Positions 47,279 to 56,486 are shown, counted from the first letter of the stretch. The stretch: 64,000 nt of DNA from an uncultured Verrucomicrobiota bacterium (GCA_903960515.1 CAJCBL010000302.1:28820-92819), one strand, 5' to 3'. Numbers and translations are program-made. Notes: generated by a model not told the origin, from the sequence alone.

Positions 47279-47307
47279 AAAAAAGGCCGGGCGCTAAGCG
47301 CCCGGCC
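47279..47307 (-). terminator. Intrinsic terminator after rplT
   Basis: On the minus strand a perfect 10-bp stem, GGCCGGGCGC with GCGCCCGGCC around TTA, is followed by six T residues about 30 bp past the rplT stop. It is the clearest intrinsic terminator in the window and separates rpmI-rplT from pheS-pheT. Confidence 0.93.
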
Positions 47308-47334
47308 TTGGAGAGATCGATACAGTATCCGGCT

Positions 47335-47712
47335 TTAGACCTTCGCGGCCGACTTGGTCACGAGGGCGGCGCGGACCTGCGCAACGATGGCGCCGAAAGC
47401 AGCCTCATCGCGGATGGCGATGTCGGAAAGGACCTTGCGGTCGAGCCCGATATTGGCGGCCTTGAGGCCTTCGATGAAGCGGCTGTAGCTGATGCCGGCG
47501 CTGCGGCAGGCTGCGTTCAGACGCACGATCCAAAGCCCGCGGGCGTTGGACTTCTTCTTCTTGCGATCCCGGTAGGCATACTGGAGCGCATGATCGAGCG
47601 CTTCGTTGGCGTACCGGTAGAGCTTGGACTTGTTTCCGAAGTAGCCCCTGGCTTGCTTCAGAACCTTTTTCCGCCGTTTGCGGGAGGCGGGACCGTTTGT
47701 GACACGAGGCAT
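47335..47712 (-). CDS. rplT: Large ribosomal subunit protein L20
   Basis: RKRRKKVLKQARGYFGNKSK, LYRYANEALDHALQYAYRDR and SYSRFIEGLKAANIGLDRKV are the L20 signature. L20 is needed early in 50S assembly and in several bacteria represses its own operon. It has 125 residues, normal length. It follows rpmI by about 80 bp and ends in a strong terminator. Confidence 0.97.
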   Translation of the reverse strand: MPRVTNGPASRKRRKKVLKQARGYFGNKSKLYRYANEALDHALQYAYRDRKKKKSNARGLWIVRLNAACRSAGISYSRFIEGLKAANIGLDRKVLSDIAIRDEAAFGAIVAQVRAALVTKSAAKV

Positions 47713-47791
47713 GTTGTGTGGTGTGTTTGGGGACCGGCGGGTCGCCTGTGATGGGAGTTACCCGCCGAGTCAGTTGTTCTTGGTTCCGGGT

Positions 47792-47989
47792 TCAGCCCAG
47801 ACCGTGCGGGAGTCCGCGCATGAGCGCGGCCGCATGGCCGGGAGACACGAGCTTGTCCTTGGAGGCGCGACGCTTCTGCTTCGAGCTCTTCGTGGAAAGC
47901 AGGTGACGGAAGCCCGGAGTGCGGCGGATCAGCTTTCCGGTGCCGGAAATCTTGAACCGCTTGGCGATGGACTTCTTTGTCTTCTGCAT
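47792..47989 (-). CDS. rpmI: Large ribosomal subunit protein L35
   Basis: The start is ATG 47989 (MQKTKKSIAKRFKISGTGKL); the two longer track ORFs over it are artefacts of upstream repeats. KSSKQKRRASKDKLVSPGHA is the L35 signature. It has 65 residues, exactly the family size. infC, which normally precedes rpmI, is not upstream: palindromic repeats fill that space instead. Confidence 0.95.
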   Translation of the reverse strand: MQKTKKSIAKRFKISGTGKLIRRTPGFRHLLSTKSSKQKRRASKDKLVSPGHAAALMRGLPHGLG

Positions 47990-48728
47990 GGTGAGTTGGG
48001 CAGAAAGAGGACCGCCCCGGTCGAACGCAAGGGAGAATTTTCGGCTCATCGTTGGGCGCGCCGCCGATTTCGGCACGCCAGCGCCGGAACGAGTGCCGGA
48101 TGCTATCGTCCGCGGCCGCGGATGATAGCGTCCGGCGCGCTGCAGCGTTGCTCGCCACCGATCTCCAACGACAACACTCCCCCATTCGGGCATAGACCCA
48201 GGGTCCGCCCCCTCCGTCGGGGCCCTGCGCACTAAAACCTCCGGATGCTATCGTCCGCGGCCGCGGACGATAACGTCCGGAACGCGACATCGCGGCCCGC
48301 CACCACGCCCTAGCGGCAACGCTCCCCCGCTCGGGGGCCAGCCCCAATTCGCCCCCCCAGGGATTCTGCCCCCCCGAACCTCCGGATGCTATCGTCCGCG
48401 GCCGCGGACGATAGCGTCCGGAACCGGGCGCCGGCCTGGACCGACTACCAGCCCAACAGGGCCATGATAGCGACTCCACAGGACCAGCACACTGGCTGCA
48501 CTCGCCCGCCCGCGCACCGCTGGACCGCCGCCCCTCGGCCGGACGCCCCGCAAAAACGGGGTGCCCGTATCGCGGGGCGCGATGCGAACTCGCCGCCAGC
48601 GATCTTGCGCCACGCGTCGCAGACGGTCCACCACATGTTTGGGGTATTCACACATTGAAACAACCGCCCCATTGCCCGCGTTTGCGCTCGCCGCCCGCCC
48701 TCCCCGGCCCGACAACGCCCCGCCGCCC
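47990..48728. repeat. Divergent region with three family-B palindromes
   Basis: Copies of the CCGGATGCTATCGT palindrome lie at 48096-48135, 48241-48280 and 48382-48421, spaced 145 and 141 bp. Each is followed by a less conserved tract with CTCCCCC..CGGGG. They sit between rpmI (minus) and the MFS gene (plus), where both promoters must lie. No gene or RNA was recognised. Confidence 0.85.
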
Positions 48729-49955
48729 ATGCAACGCTTCCTCACCATCGCCCGAACCATCCTCGCCCGCCGCGACTTCATGGCGTTGCTGGGCTGCAAC
48801 GTCCTGCTGGGCCTCGCCTACTCCTTCGTGGGGCCGTTCATGTCGATGTTCGGCACCCAGGAGGTGAAGATGAGCAACTTCACCTTCGGAGTATTCATGA
48901 CCTTCACCTCCATCTCCTCCATCGTGCTCAGCACCCTGCTCGCCCATTGGTCGGACACCCGCATCTCGCGCCGCTCGATGCTCGTGCTGGGCGCAGCCTG
49001 CGGCACGGCCGGCTACGCCGCCTACGCCATGGTGCGCGACGTGGTGGCGTTGACACTGATCGGCTCTCTCGTGCTCGGCATCGCCTCGATCACCTTCTCC
49101 CAACTCTTCGCCCACGCCCGCGAGATGCTCAGCCGCTCCGATATCCCGGCGGGCGACACACCGCTCTACATGAACGTATTCAGGCTCTTCTTCGCCCTGG
49201 CATGGACGGTGGGCCCGGCCACGGCGGCATGGTGCCTTTCACTGTATTCGTATCGCGGCACCTTCCTGGTGGCTGCACTGGTCTTCTTCCTCTTCCTGCT
49301 GGCGGTGCTGCGCTACGTGCCCTACGCGCCGCCTTTCGCCCGGAGCCAATCCACCCCGCCGATGCCCCTGCGCCAGGCCTTGGTGCGCCCCGTGGTGCTG
49401 GCGCACTTCATCGCCTTCTCGCTGGTGTTCACCGCGGCTACGATCTGCATGAGCAACCTGCCGCTGCTGGTCCTGAACACCCTCGCGGGCACCGAGCGCC
49501 AGGTGGGCATCGTCTACAGCGTGGCCCCTGTATTCGAACTTCCGTTTATGTTCATCGCCGGCATGCTCGCCACCAAGGGCGACCAGGCCCGGCTCATCCG
49601 CCTCGCCGTCATCCTCTCCGTGGTCTACTACGCCGGCCTCTCGGTGGTTGGATCCCCATGGCACATCTATCCGCTGCAGGTCATCAGCGCCGCGATCGTC
49701 GCCGTCACCTCGGGCATCGCGATCACCTTCTTCCAGAACTTCCTCCCCGACCAGGTGGGCACGGCAACCAATCTCTACTCAACGTCCATGCGCCTGGGCG
49801 GCATCGCTGGATACCTCTCCTACGCCGGACTCGCCGATCGCATCGGCCACCGCTGGGTCTTCGTCTTCTGCACTGCGATCTGCGTACTGGCGCTGGCGAT
49901 TCTCTCCGCCTACAGGCGGCCCCTGCACGACACCATTCCAGCCCGGCCAGCCTGA
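48729..49955 (+). CDS. MFS transporter, sugar-efflux (SET) type
   Basis: The start is ATG 48729 (MQRFLTIARTILARRDFMAL); the track ORF begins too early. Twelve hydrophobic segments are visible. The loop between helices 2 and 3 reads AHWSDTRISRRSML, the MFS G-x-x-x-D-R-x-x-R/K position, and the second-half counterpart is GLADRIGHRW. Overall pattern and length (408 residues) fit the SetA/SotB sugar-efflux group. The substrate is not certain. It stands alone. Confidence 0.78.
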   Translation: MQRFLTIARTILARRDFMALLGCNVLLGLAYSFVGPFMSMFGTQEVKMSNFTFGVFMTFTSISSIVLSTLLAHWSDTRISRRSMLVLGAACGTAGYAAYAMVRDVVALTLIGSLVLGIASITFSQLFAHAREMLSRSDIPAGDTPLYMNVFRLFFALAWTVGPATAAWCLSLYSYRGTFLVAALVFFLFLLAVLRYVPYAPPFARSQSTPPMPLRQALVRPVVLAHFIAFSLVFTAATICMSNLPLLVLNTLAGTERQVGIVYSVAPVFELPFMFIAGMLATKGDQARLIRLAVILSVVYYAGLSVVGSPWHIYPLQVISAAIVAVTSGIAITFFQNFLPDQVGTATNLYSTSMRLGGIAGYLSYAGLADRIGHRWVFVFCTAICVLALAILSAYRRPLHDTIPARPA

Positions 49956-50158
49956 GCCGCGGAGGCACCGCCCGGACCCGATGCAATATCCCGGCGTATC
50001 CGCCATTTTGGCGTACTCGCAAATCATGCCGCGCATTGGCCAAGCCATGCGGCGTGCCCGAGCCGGCGAAACAATAGACTGCCATCTCCTCCAATCCAGT
50101 TGCTGGTCCCCGCCCCCGCTTTCCACGCCGACTCCGCAATTTTCCCGCCCCCCCAGCC

Positions 50159-51124
50159 ATGAACAACCGTCGCGACTTCCTCAAAACCGGCCTCGCCCTC
50201 GGCGCCACCGCCTCGCTCCTCGACCTGGGCGGCCTCTTCGCCGCCGATCTCACCACCACGGTCCCCTCCGGTGCCGCGGCGTCCCCAGCCCCCGAAGCCC
50301 CGCCCACCGGGCCGCGCCCCGTGCTCGTGGCGGTCAAGGACGGCGACCGCATCGCCATGCTCGACAAGGCCCTCGCCTCCCTGGGCGGCATCGGCGCCTT
50401 CGTGAAACCCGGCCAGACGGTACTCATCAAGCCGAACATCGGCTGGGACGCCTCGCCCGAGCGCGGGGCCAACACCCACCCCTCCCTCGTGGGCCGGCTC
50501 GTGGAGCTCTGCCTTGGGGCCGGCGCGAAGTCGGTGAGCATCTTCGACAACACCTGCGACCAGTGGCAGCTCACCTACGCCAACAGCGGTATCGAGAAAG
50601 CTGCTCGCGACGCCGGCGCCCGCATCGTCAACGGCAAGGACGAGTCCCTCTACCGCGAAACCGCCATCCCCAAGGGCCTCAAGCTCAAGCATGCCAGGGT
50701 CCATGACCTGGTGCTCGACAGCGATGTATTCATCAACGTCCCCGTCCTCAAGCACCACGGCGGCGCCCAGATGTCGGCCGCGATGAAAAACCTCATGGGC
50801 TGCGTCTGGGACCGCGGGATCTACCACAACACCGACCTCCAGCAGACCATCGCCGACTTCCTCACCCTGCGGAAACCCGACCTCAACATCATCGACGCCT
50901 ACCACCCGATGGTGCGCAACGGCCCGCGCGGCAAATCCGTGGAGGACTGCGTGGAGATGCGCGCCCTGCTCGCCTCCACCGACCCGGTGCTCATCGATGC
51001 CGCCGCCGCCAAGATGCTTGGATACACCGCCGACAAGGTCACCCATGTGAAGATCGGCGCCGAGATGAAGCTCGGCTCCATGGACTTGGCCACCGCCGAC
51101 GTGCGCCGCTTCAAGCTCACCTGA
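50159..51124 (+). CDS. DUF362-domain protein with Tat-type signal
   Basis: NRRDFLKTGLALGATASLLD is a twin-arginine signal peptide. The DUF362 domain follows, with VKPGQTVLIKPNIGWDASPE, SVSIFDNTCDQW, DVFINVPVLKHHGGAQMSAA and MKNLMGCVWDRG. DUF362 proteins are often found with ferredoxins, and the function is not established. It has 321 residues. The next gene, 50 bp on, is a polyferredoxin membrane protein, so the two probably form one redox unit with this part exported to the periplasm. Confidence 0.83.
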   Translation: MNNRRDFLKTGLALGATASLLDLGGLFAADLTTTVPSGAAASPAPEAPPTGPRPVLVAVKDGDRIAMLDKALASLGGIGAFVKPGQTVLIKPNIGWDASPERGANTHPSLVGRLVELCLGAGAKSVSIFDNTCDQWQLTYANSGIEKAARDAGARIVNGKDESLYRETAIPKGLKLKHARVHDLVLDSDVFINVPVLKHHGGAQMSAAMKNLMGCVWDRGIYHNTDLQQTIADFLTLRKPDLNIIDAYHPMVRNGPRGKSVEDCVEMRALLASTDPVLIDAAAAKMLGYTADKVTHVKIGAEMKLGSMDLATADVRRFKLT

Positions 51125-51173
51125 GGCTCGGCGCCTCCCGGCGGTTACGCCCTCCACCTCGCCCGCTAGCTGA

Positions 51174-52853
51174 ATGGCGAATTGCCTCGCCCGCCCCCAC
51201 CCCATGCCCCGCCACTGGTTGAAACTCAGCCGCGCCGCCCTCGCCATCGCGGTGCTCGCCCTCGCCACGGCCGCCTTCGTCGATTTCCGCGGCTCCGTAC
51301 CCACTCGGCTAGGGCACGCACTGGCCTCCGTGCAGTTCGTGCCCGCCGCGCTCGCCCTGGCCACCGGGGCCTCCGCCACCCTGGCCGCCGCCGCCATCCT
51401 CGTGGCCACCCTCGCCATCGGGCGTATCTACTGTTCGGTGCTCTGCCCGCTCGGCCTGCTGCAGGACGCCGTTGCCCGCCTGGCCGGCTGGCTGCGCCGC
51501 AAGCCGCTCCTGCTGCGCTTCGCCCGCCCGGCCACCTGGGTGCGGCAGCTCTTCCTCTGGTCCACAGTGGCCGGCATCGCCGCCGGCTGGAGCGGGCTCA
51601 CCTTGGCGCTGCTCGATCCGTACAGCATCTTTGGACGCATCGGCTCGATGCTCTTCCGCCCCCTGGTCACCGTAGTGAACAACTGGTTGGTGGGGCCGGC
51701 CAACGCCGCCGGCATCGACGCGCTCTACCGGGTGCCTCCACAGTGGGCCGCCGTAGGCGCCCTCGCCCTGCCCGCCGCGCTGGCGCTTCTTATCGCCATC
51801 CTCGCCGCCAGCCGCGGCCGGCTCTACTGCAACAGTATCTGCCCGGTGGGCACCCTCCTAGGCCTCCTCTCGGCCCGCAGCGCGTGGCGGCTGGAGATCG
51901 ACCGGGCGCTCTGCCGCAAGTGCGGCGACTGCCTGCGCGTGTGCAAGGCCCAGTGTATCGACCTGCGCACCGCCACCATCGACCACTCCCGCTGCGTGGC
52001 CTGCTACAACTGCATCGGCGCCTGCGACGAGTTGGGCATCCACCACCGTTTCAAGTGGAGACCGGAAGGCGGGCACCGGAAACCGGAGACAGGTTGCCAG
52101 CAGCCGGCGGCCCCCGCCACGCCGGCCACCGTAGTCAAGAACCTCGCGAGCCAAACCACTCCCCCTCCCGACGCCTCCCGCCGCGCCTTCATCACCGGCA
52201 CAGCCGCCGCGCTCACAGCGGCCGCCGGCGCCAGTGTAGCCGCTGCAGTAGGACTCGCCGACAAGTCGCCGCCCACCCTCCCTGTCGCCTCCGGCCCGGT
52301 CTGCCCGCCCGGCTCCGGCGGAGTCGCCCGCTTTCTCGACCGTTGCACCGCCTGCCAGCTCTGCGTGAGCGCCTGCCCCACCCACGTCCTCCAGCCCGCG
52401 TTCCTGCACTACGGATGGTCCGGCGTCATGAAGCCGCGCTTGGATTTCAACCTCTCGTTCTGCAACTTCGAGTGCCACCGCTGCGCGGAGGTCTGCCCCG
52501 ACGGCGCCATCCTGCCGATGGACCTCGCCGAGAAGAAGCGCACCCGCCTGGGCCTGGCCCACATCGACTACGAGAAATGCGTGGTGAAGGCCAACGGCAC
52601 CGACTGCGCCGCCTGCTCCGAACACTGCCCCACCCAGGCCGTAAGCACCGAGCCCTACGGCAACAACCTGCGCCTGCCCAGGATGCACGACGAACTCTGC
52701 ATCGGCTGCGGCGCCTGCGAATACGCCTGCCCGGTGCGCCCCACGCGCGCCATCACCGTGAAGGCCGACTCCGTGCACAGCAAAGCCGCCCTCAAGATCG
52801 AAGCCCCCGCCGCCGCCCCCACTCCAGCGCCGGGCGAGGAGTTTCCTTTTTAG
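51174..52853 (+). CDS. Membrane polyferredoxin, NapH-NapG-like fusion
   Basis: The N-terminal half has four to five membrane helices and two NapH/NosR-type motifs (YCSVLCPLGLLQD and YCNSICPVGTLLG), then a first pair of 4Fe-4S motifs (CRKCGDCLRVCKAQC, CVACYNCIGACDE). A linker leads to a second Tat-like signal (SRRAFITGTAAALTAAAGAS) and a NapG-like part with several more 4Fe-4S motifs (CTACQLCVSACPT, CHRCAEVCPDG, CAACSEHCPT, CIGCGACEYACPV). It has 559 residues; ATG 51204 is an alternative start. Likely it carries electrons across the membrane. A second 559-codon ORF in another frame is a shadow. Confidence 0.85.
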   Translation: MANCLARPHPMPRHWLKLSRAALAIAVLALATAAFVDFRGSVPTRLGHALASVQFVPAALALATGASATLAAAAILVATLAIGRIYCSVLCPLGLLQDAVARLAGWLRRKPLLLRFARPATWVRQLFLWSTVAGIAAGWSGLTLALLDPYSIFGRIGSMLFRPLVTVVNNWLVGPANAAGIDALYRVPPQWAAVGALALPAALALLIAILAASRGRLYCNSICPVGTLLGLLSARSAWRLEIDRALCRKCGDCLRVCKAQCIDLRTATIDHSRCVACYNCIGACDELGIHHRFKWRPEGGHRKPETGCQQPAAPATPATVVKNLASQTTPPPDASRRAFITGTAAALTAAAGASVAAAVGLADKSPPTLPVASGPVCPPGSGGVARFLDRCTACQLCVSACPTHVLQPAFLHYGWSGVMKPRLDFNLSFCNFECHRCAEVCPDGAILPMDLAEKKRTRLGLAHIDYEKCVVKANGTDCAACSEHCPTQAVSTEPYGNNLRLPRMHDELCIGCGACEYACPVRPTRAITVKADSVHSKAALKIEAPAAAPTPAPGEEFPF

Positions 52854-52916
52854 CCAGTTAACGGTATCCGCGCCTCGGTCACCGGCTCCGATTCCGCCCA
52901 GGCAAACCCCTGCCCC

Positions 52917-53918
52917 ATGCACGCCCAACTCGTCGCCCGCGACTGCTGCGCCTGGCCGGTGCTCACCCGTTGGCCCGACGCCACCCTCGGGCTGGTCCAC
53001 TTCGACCGTCCCACCCACGGCCGCACCGAGGGCAACCTCGCCGCTCTGGTCAGCCGCGACAACGGCGCCACCTGGGAATCCGCCGGGCTGGCCGCCCGCC
53101 ACGAGCCCGACTCCAACCGCATGCATCAGGCCTCCGGGCTCGACCACTCGGGCCGCTGGCTGGTGCTCTCCACCGGCTTCCGCTTCGCCGGCGGCGAGTG
53201 GGCCGGCCTGGCGCCCCTCCGGCTCTCCGTAGCCGATGCTCCGGGACAACCATGGGCCACCGAGCACGAGGTATCCGTAGCCCTACCATCTCCCTCGCTG
53301 ATCCCCCATGGGCGCATCTGCCCGCTGCCCGACGGGAGGTTGGCGGCCACGTTCTATTGGTCCGAGGGCCGCGACCACCCCAGCCGCGCCTGGCTGGCCT
53401 TCAGCCGCGACGGCGGACGCAGCTGGGGCGACGCCGTAGAACTGGGCAACGGCGACGCCAACGAAGTCGTCCTCCTGTCGCGCCCTGCCGGAGACTGGCT
53501 GGCGGTCGTGCGCACGCACCTCGACCACCACCTGCGCCTCCTGCGCTCGGCCGACAGCGGCGCGAGTTGGGCGGCCCCCATCGATCTCACCCTGCCGATG
53601 CAACACCCCGGCGACCTCACCGACCTGGGCGAGGGCCGTATCCTGCTCACCTACGGTATCCGCAACCGCGGACTGATGGCGATCGGCACCCGGCTCACCC
53701 GCGATGGGGGCCGCACCTGGGGGGCGCCGGCCGTACTGTATCAGTTCGGTGAAGCGCGCGATTGCGGTTATCCCTCCACCGTGACCTGCGCCGACGGGCT
53801 GCTGCTCACCGCCGCCTACGCCGACCGCTCCCCGCTACACGAGGGCTACCACCTGCTCACGCTCAAGTGGTCGCTGGACGAGTGCTTCGGGCCGCGCCCA
53901 GCCGCCACCGGAGTCTGA
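52917..53918 (+). CDS. Sialidase-superfamily (BNR/Asp-box) protein
   Basis: Four Asp-boxes of the S-x-D-x-G-x-x-W type are visible: SRDNGATW, SRDGGRSW, SADSGASW and TRDGGRTW. These mark a six-bladed sialidase propeller. An Arg-rich start typical of active sialidases is not clear and there is no signal peptide, so a cytoplasmic exo-glycosidase or a non-sialidase propeller are both possible. It has 333 residues. It follows the polyferredoxin gene by about 60 bp, but no functional link is evident. Confidence 0.75.
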   Translation: MHAQLVARDCCAWPVLTRWPDATLGLVHFDRPTHGRTEGNLAALVSRDNGATWESAGLAARHEPDSNRMHQASGLDHSGRWLVLSTGFRFAGGEWAGLAPLRLSVADAPGQPWATEHEVSVALPSPSLIPHGRICPLPDGRLAATFYWSEGRDHPSRAWLAFSRDGGRSWGDAVELGNGDANEVVLLSRPAGDWLAVVRTHLDHHLRLLRSADSGASWAAPIDLTLPMQHPGDLTDLGEGRILLTYGIRNRGLMAIGTRLTRDGGRTWGAPAVLYQFGEARDCGYPSTVTCADGLLLTAAYADRSPLHEGYHLLTLKWSLDECFGPRPAATGV

Positions 53919-54077
53919 ACACGGGGCGCGCCTGCCCCCAGGATTCGGCATCCGCCCCCCCGGCCGTCCCCGGTCGCCGCAGTGGGCTGTGCCCTCCGCC
54001 CGGCAGCAGTCCGCAGCTCTGCCCGCCGGCGAAACCTGTAGTTGCCCAACCTGGGCACGCAGCACCGCGCGCCACGC

Positions 54078-55154
54078 TCACCCCAGCGCCGGCGGCCCAG
54101 CCTTGGTCTTGAACAGTGGCGACAGTATCACCGCCACCAACCCGCCCAGGACCAGCCACGCCGCGCTCTTCAGCGCCGCGCCCAGCACCACCTGAGCAAC
54201 CGCCATCACCAGACCGAGCACCGCCTCCACCGCCAGCACCGGCGCCTCCGGCGGCAACAGCGGCGCGATCACGATACGGAAAAACCAGCCGCCCATCGCC
54301 GCACCAGGCAGGGCAAACACCGCCGCCACCACCCCGGCGATCAGGCACGGGAGGCCCCACCACAGCAGCAACCCTCGCACCGAGCGCACCCCAAACACCC
54401 CCACGCCCGCCAGCAGCACCACCGCCAACACCCAGCTCCAGCGCGCGACCAGGGCGGAAGTCCGGAGCCTGGCCCGGAATGCATCCATCCCCCGGTACAC
54501 CCTCTCGGCTTGGGCGCCGTCCTTCGCCGCAAACAAGTCCACCGAGTCCGCCAGCTCCTTCGCCGCCGGCTCGACCATCGCGCGAAACTGCGCCCGTACC
54601 TCCGGCAGTCGCTCCTCCGGCGGGCAGCAGCCCACGGGCAGCGCAGCAGCCGTTCCCTGGTCGCCAACACAGGGCGGCTTGCCCTGCAGCAGCTTCACAT
54701 ACGCATCCTCCAGCACCCCACCGGAGAGCCGCTGCTTGAGATCGACCAGCGAAATCTTCACCGAGGGCCTGGGGGCCGCCGAGTTCACGTACCCGAAAAG
54801 CTGATCGATCACGCTGTCGAACTGGCCGTTCACATAGTCGGCCGGCACCATGGCGGAGATCAGCGTCTGCGTATCCTGGGTGGAGAACGCCTGCAACCAG
54901 CCCCCGAAATCGCCCGCGCCCGCCGTGGTTGCCCGCTCCGGCTTCTTCCCCGCGGAGGTCAGCGCACGGCCGATGGTGTCGGCTGCCAACTCCGGCAACC
55001 TCTCGCCTATGCGCTGGTCGCGCACCACATCCTTGTAGGTTCGCGGTTCGAGCAATTGGGTAGCCACAGGCCGGAGAAAGACGACGGCGACTGCCGTGCA
55101 CACAAACAGGGCGGCCAACACCACCGCAAGGAAACGGGCGAGGAAGCTCAGCAT
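54078..55154 (-). CDS. Membrane protein of unknown function
   Basis: An N-terminal helix (FLARFLAVVLAALFVCTAVA) is followed by a soluble region of about 215 residues, then four or five hydrophobic segments (WSWVLAVVLLAGVGVFGV, GLLLWWGLPCLIAGVVAAVF and on). The soluble part contains three close cysteines (PPCVGDQGTAAALPVGCCPP), which could form disulphides outside the cytoplasm. It has 358 residues. No family is recognised. A second minus-strand ORF of 412 codons overlapping it is an out-of-frame shadow. Confidence 0.7.
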   Translation of the reverse strand: MLSFLARFLAVVLAALFVCTAVAVVFLRPVATQLLEPRTYKDVVRDQRIGERLPELAADTIGRALTSAGKKPERATTAGAGDFGGWLQAFSTQDTQTLISAMVPADYVNGQFDSVIDQLFGYVNSAAPRPSVKISLVDLKQRLSGGVLEDAYVKLLQGKPPCVGDQGTAAALPVGCCPPEERLPEVRAQFRAMVEPAAKELADSVDLFAAKDGAQAERVYRGMDAFRARLRTSALVARWSWVLAVVLLAGVGVFGVRSVRGLLLWWGLPCLIAGVVAAVFALPGAAMGGWFFRIVIAPLLPPEAPVLAVEAVLGLVMAVAQVVLGAALKSAAWLVLGGLVAVILSPLFKTKAGPPALG

Positions 55155-55664
55155 GATTGCAGTGTCCTAACCTCCACCACGCGCGGCGTCCAGCCCGGCA
55201 GTGGACCGCGTTTTCCAGGATTCCCGTTCAGCCCTGGCCGGTCGGTAGGATCTGACGGTTCACCTCGATTCCTGCCCCGCTTCGCCCACCGATCCCGCCC
55301 CCCGACATCCGCCTTCCGCATTCGTCTTTCCGCCCTCCGACATCAGCCTTCAGCCCTCATCTTTCCGCCCTCCGACATCAGCCTTCAGCCCTCATCTTTC
55401 CGCCCTCCGCCTTCTTCACTCCGTCTCCCTCCCTCGGACTCCCGCCCTCCGCCTCCTCCCTCGGCCTTCTGCCCGCCAGCCTTCCGCCTTCAGCCTTCAG
55501 CCCTCCGCACTCCCCCAGCCCTCTGCCTTCCTCCTTCAGCCATCAGCCTTCCGCCTTCAGCCTTCCGCCTTCAGCCTTCTCCCTTAGGCCTCCGTATTCC
55601 GGCTTCCCATCCGCCCGCTCATCCTTCTCAATTCCCGCTTCAGCCAACCCCAACTTTCTCCTCG
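55155..55664. repeat. Polypyrimidine repeat tract upstream of etfB
   Basis: From about 55315 to 55620 the plus strand is almost purely C/T with units such as CTTTCCGCC, CATCAGCC and CCTTCAGCC. A ~34-bp unit starting CATCTTTCCGCCCTCCGACA is duplicated in tandem near 55340-55400. It ends about 50 bp before the etfB start. The same type of tract precedes pilT and the protease gene. Confidence 0.8.
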
Positions 55665-56477
55665 ATGAGCAATCCGTATCACATCGTCGTCTGTGGCAGC
55701 ATCGTCCCCGATCCGCTGCAGACCCTCGAACCCGTCGCCACGCCCACCGGCCCGGCGCTGAAAAACGAGCTCATGCTCCCCGCCGTGCTCGACCCCTGGG
55801 CCGGCCACGCCCTCTTCGAAGCTGCCAACCTCGCCAAGCAGCTCCCCGGCTCCAAGGTCTGGCTCGTCGCCCTCGGCCCGAAGGCCAAGCTCCAGCAAGT
55901 GCTCATGACCATCGCCCAGAAGGTGCCCTTCGAGCTGGTGGCCATCGACGGCCCCTCCGGCGGCTTCACCGAGTCGGCCGAGGTCGCCGCCGCCTTGGCC
56001 GAGGCCATCAACGCCATCCCCGCCCTCGACAAGTCCAAGCTCCTCGTATTCGGCGGCTGGGAATCCGCCTCCCGCGGCACCGGCTCGACCATGCAGATGG
56101 TGGGCGAGCGCCTGGGAGTCATCGACCAGTTTCAGGGAGTCGACCAGCTCAGCGTGAAGGCCGACGGCTCCATCGAAATCCTCGAGCGCGTCGAGGGCGG
56201 CAAACACCAGGTATCCGTGTGCTCCGGCGCCCCGGCCCTCCTGGGCTGGGCCACGGGCAACCTCCCCGAGCCCGCCAACAACCCGCAGGTGGGCATGCTC
56301 AACATGCGCACCGCCATGCCCGCCCTCCAGCGCGCCAAGCCCGCCAAGATCGCCAACGACGGCCTCGCCTTCGCCAGCGTCTCCCTCCCCAAGCAACGCC
56401 GCGAGACCCGTATCGTAAAAGACCTCTCGGCCGACGCCATCGCCCAGGAGATCGTCGCCTGGATCAAGCAGGACTGA
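55665..56477 (+). CDS. etfB: Electron transfer flavoprotein beta-subunit-like protein
   Basis: The start is ATG 55665 (MSNPYHIVVCGSIVPDPLQT); the 811-codon track ORF is spurious upstream. The fold markers of EtfB are present in weakened form: LGPKAKLQQVLMTIAQK for the nucleotide-binding helix, GGWESASRGTGSTMQMVGER for the usual GKQAxDxDTGQ, and MLNMRTAMPALQRAKPAKI for the LNEPRYxxxPxIMKAKKK block. It has 270 residues. EtfB carries AMP or a second FAD and pairs with EtfA to shuttle electrons from dehydrogenases. Confidence 0.8.
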   Translation: MSNPYHIVVCGSIVPDPLQTLEPVATPTGPALKNELMLPAVLDPWAGHALFEAANLAKQLPGSKVWLVALGPKAKLQQVLMTIAQKVPFELVAIDGPSGGFTESAEVAAALAEAINAIPALDKSKLLVFGGWESASRGTGSTMQMVGERLGVIDQFQGVDQLSVKADGSIEILERVEGGKHQVSVCSGAPALLGWATGNLPEPANNPQVGMLNMRTAMPALQRAKPAKIANDGLAFASVSLPKQRRETRIVKDLSADAIAQEIVAWIKQD

Positions 56478-56486
56478 GCAAGCAGT

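Noticed and set aside
51182-52861. 559-codon ORF in a second plus frame over the polyferredoxin
   Set aside because: Arg/Pro-rich translation without domains; the other frame carries all Fe-S motifs.
53863-55101. 412-codon minus ORF overlapping the unknown membrane protein
   Set aside because: Out-of-frame Gly/Arg-rich shadow; the 54078-55154 frame has clear membrane segments.
54042-55664. Upstream part of an 811-codon plus-strand ORF fused to etfB
   Set aside because: The part before 55665 is an Arg/His/Pro-rich shadow of the minus-strand membrane protein plus a C/T repeat; EtfB homology begins at 55665.
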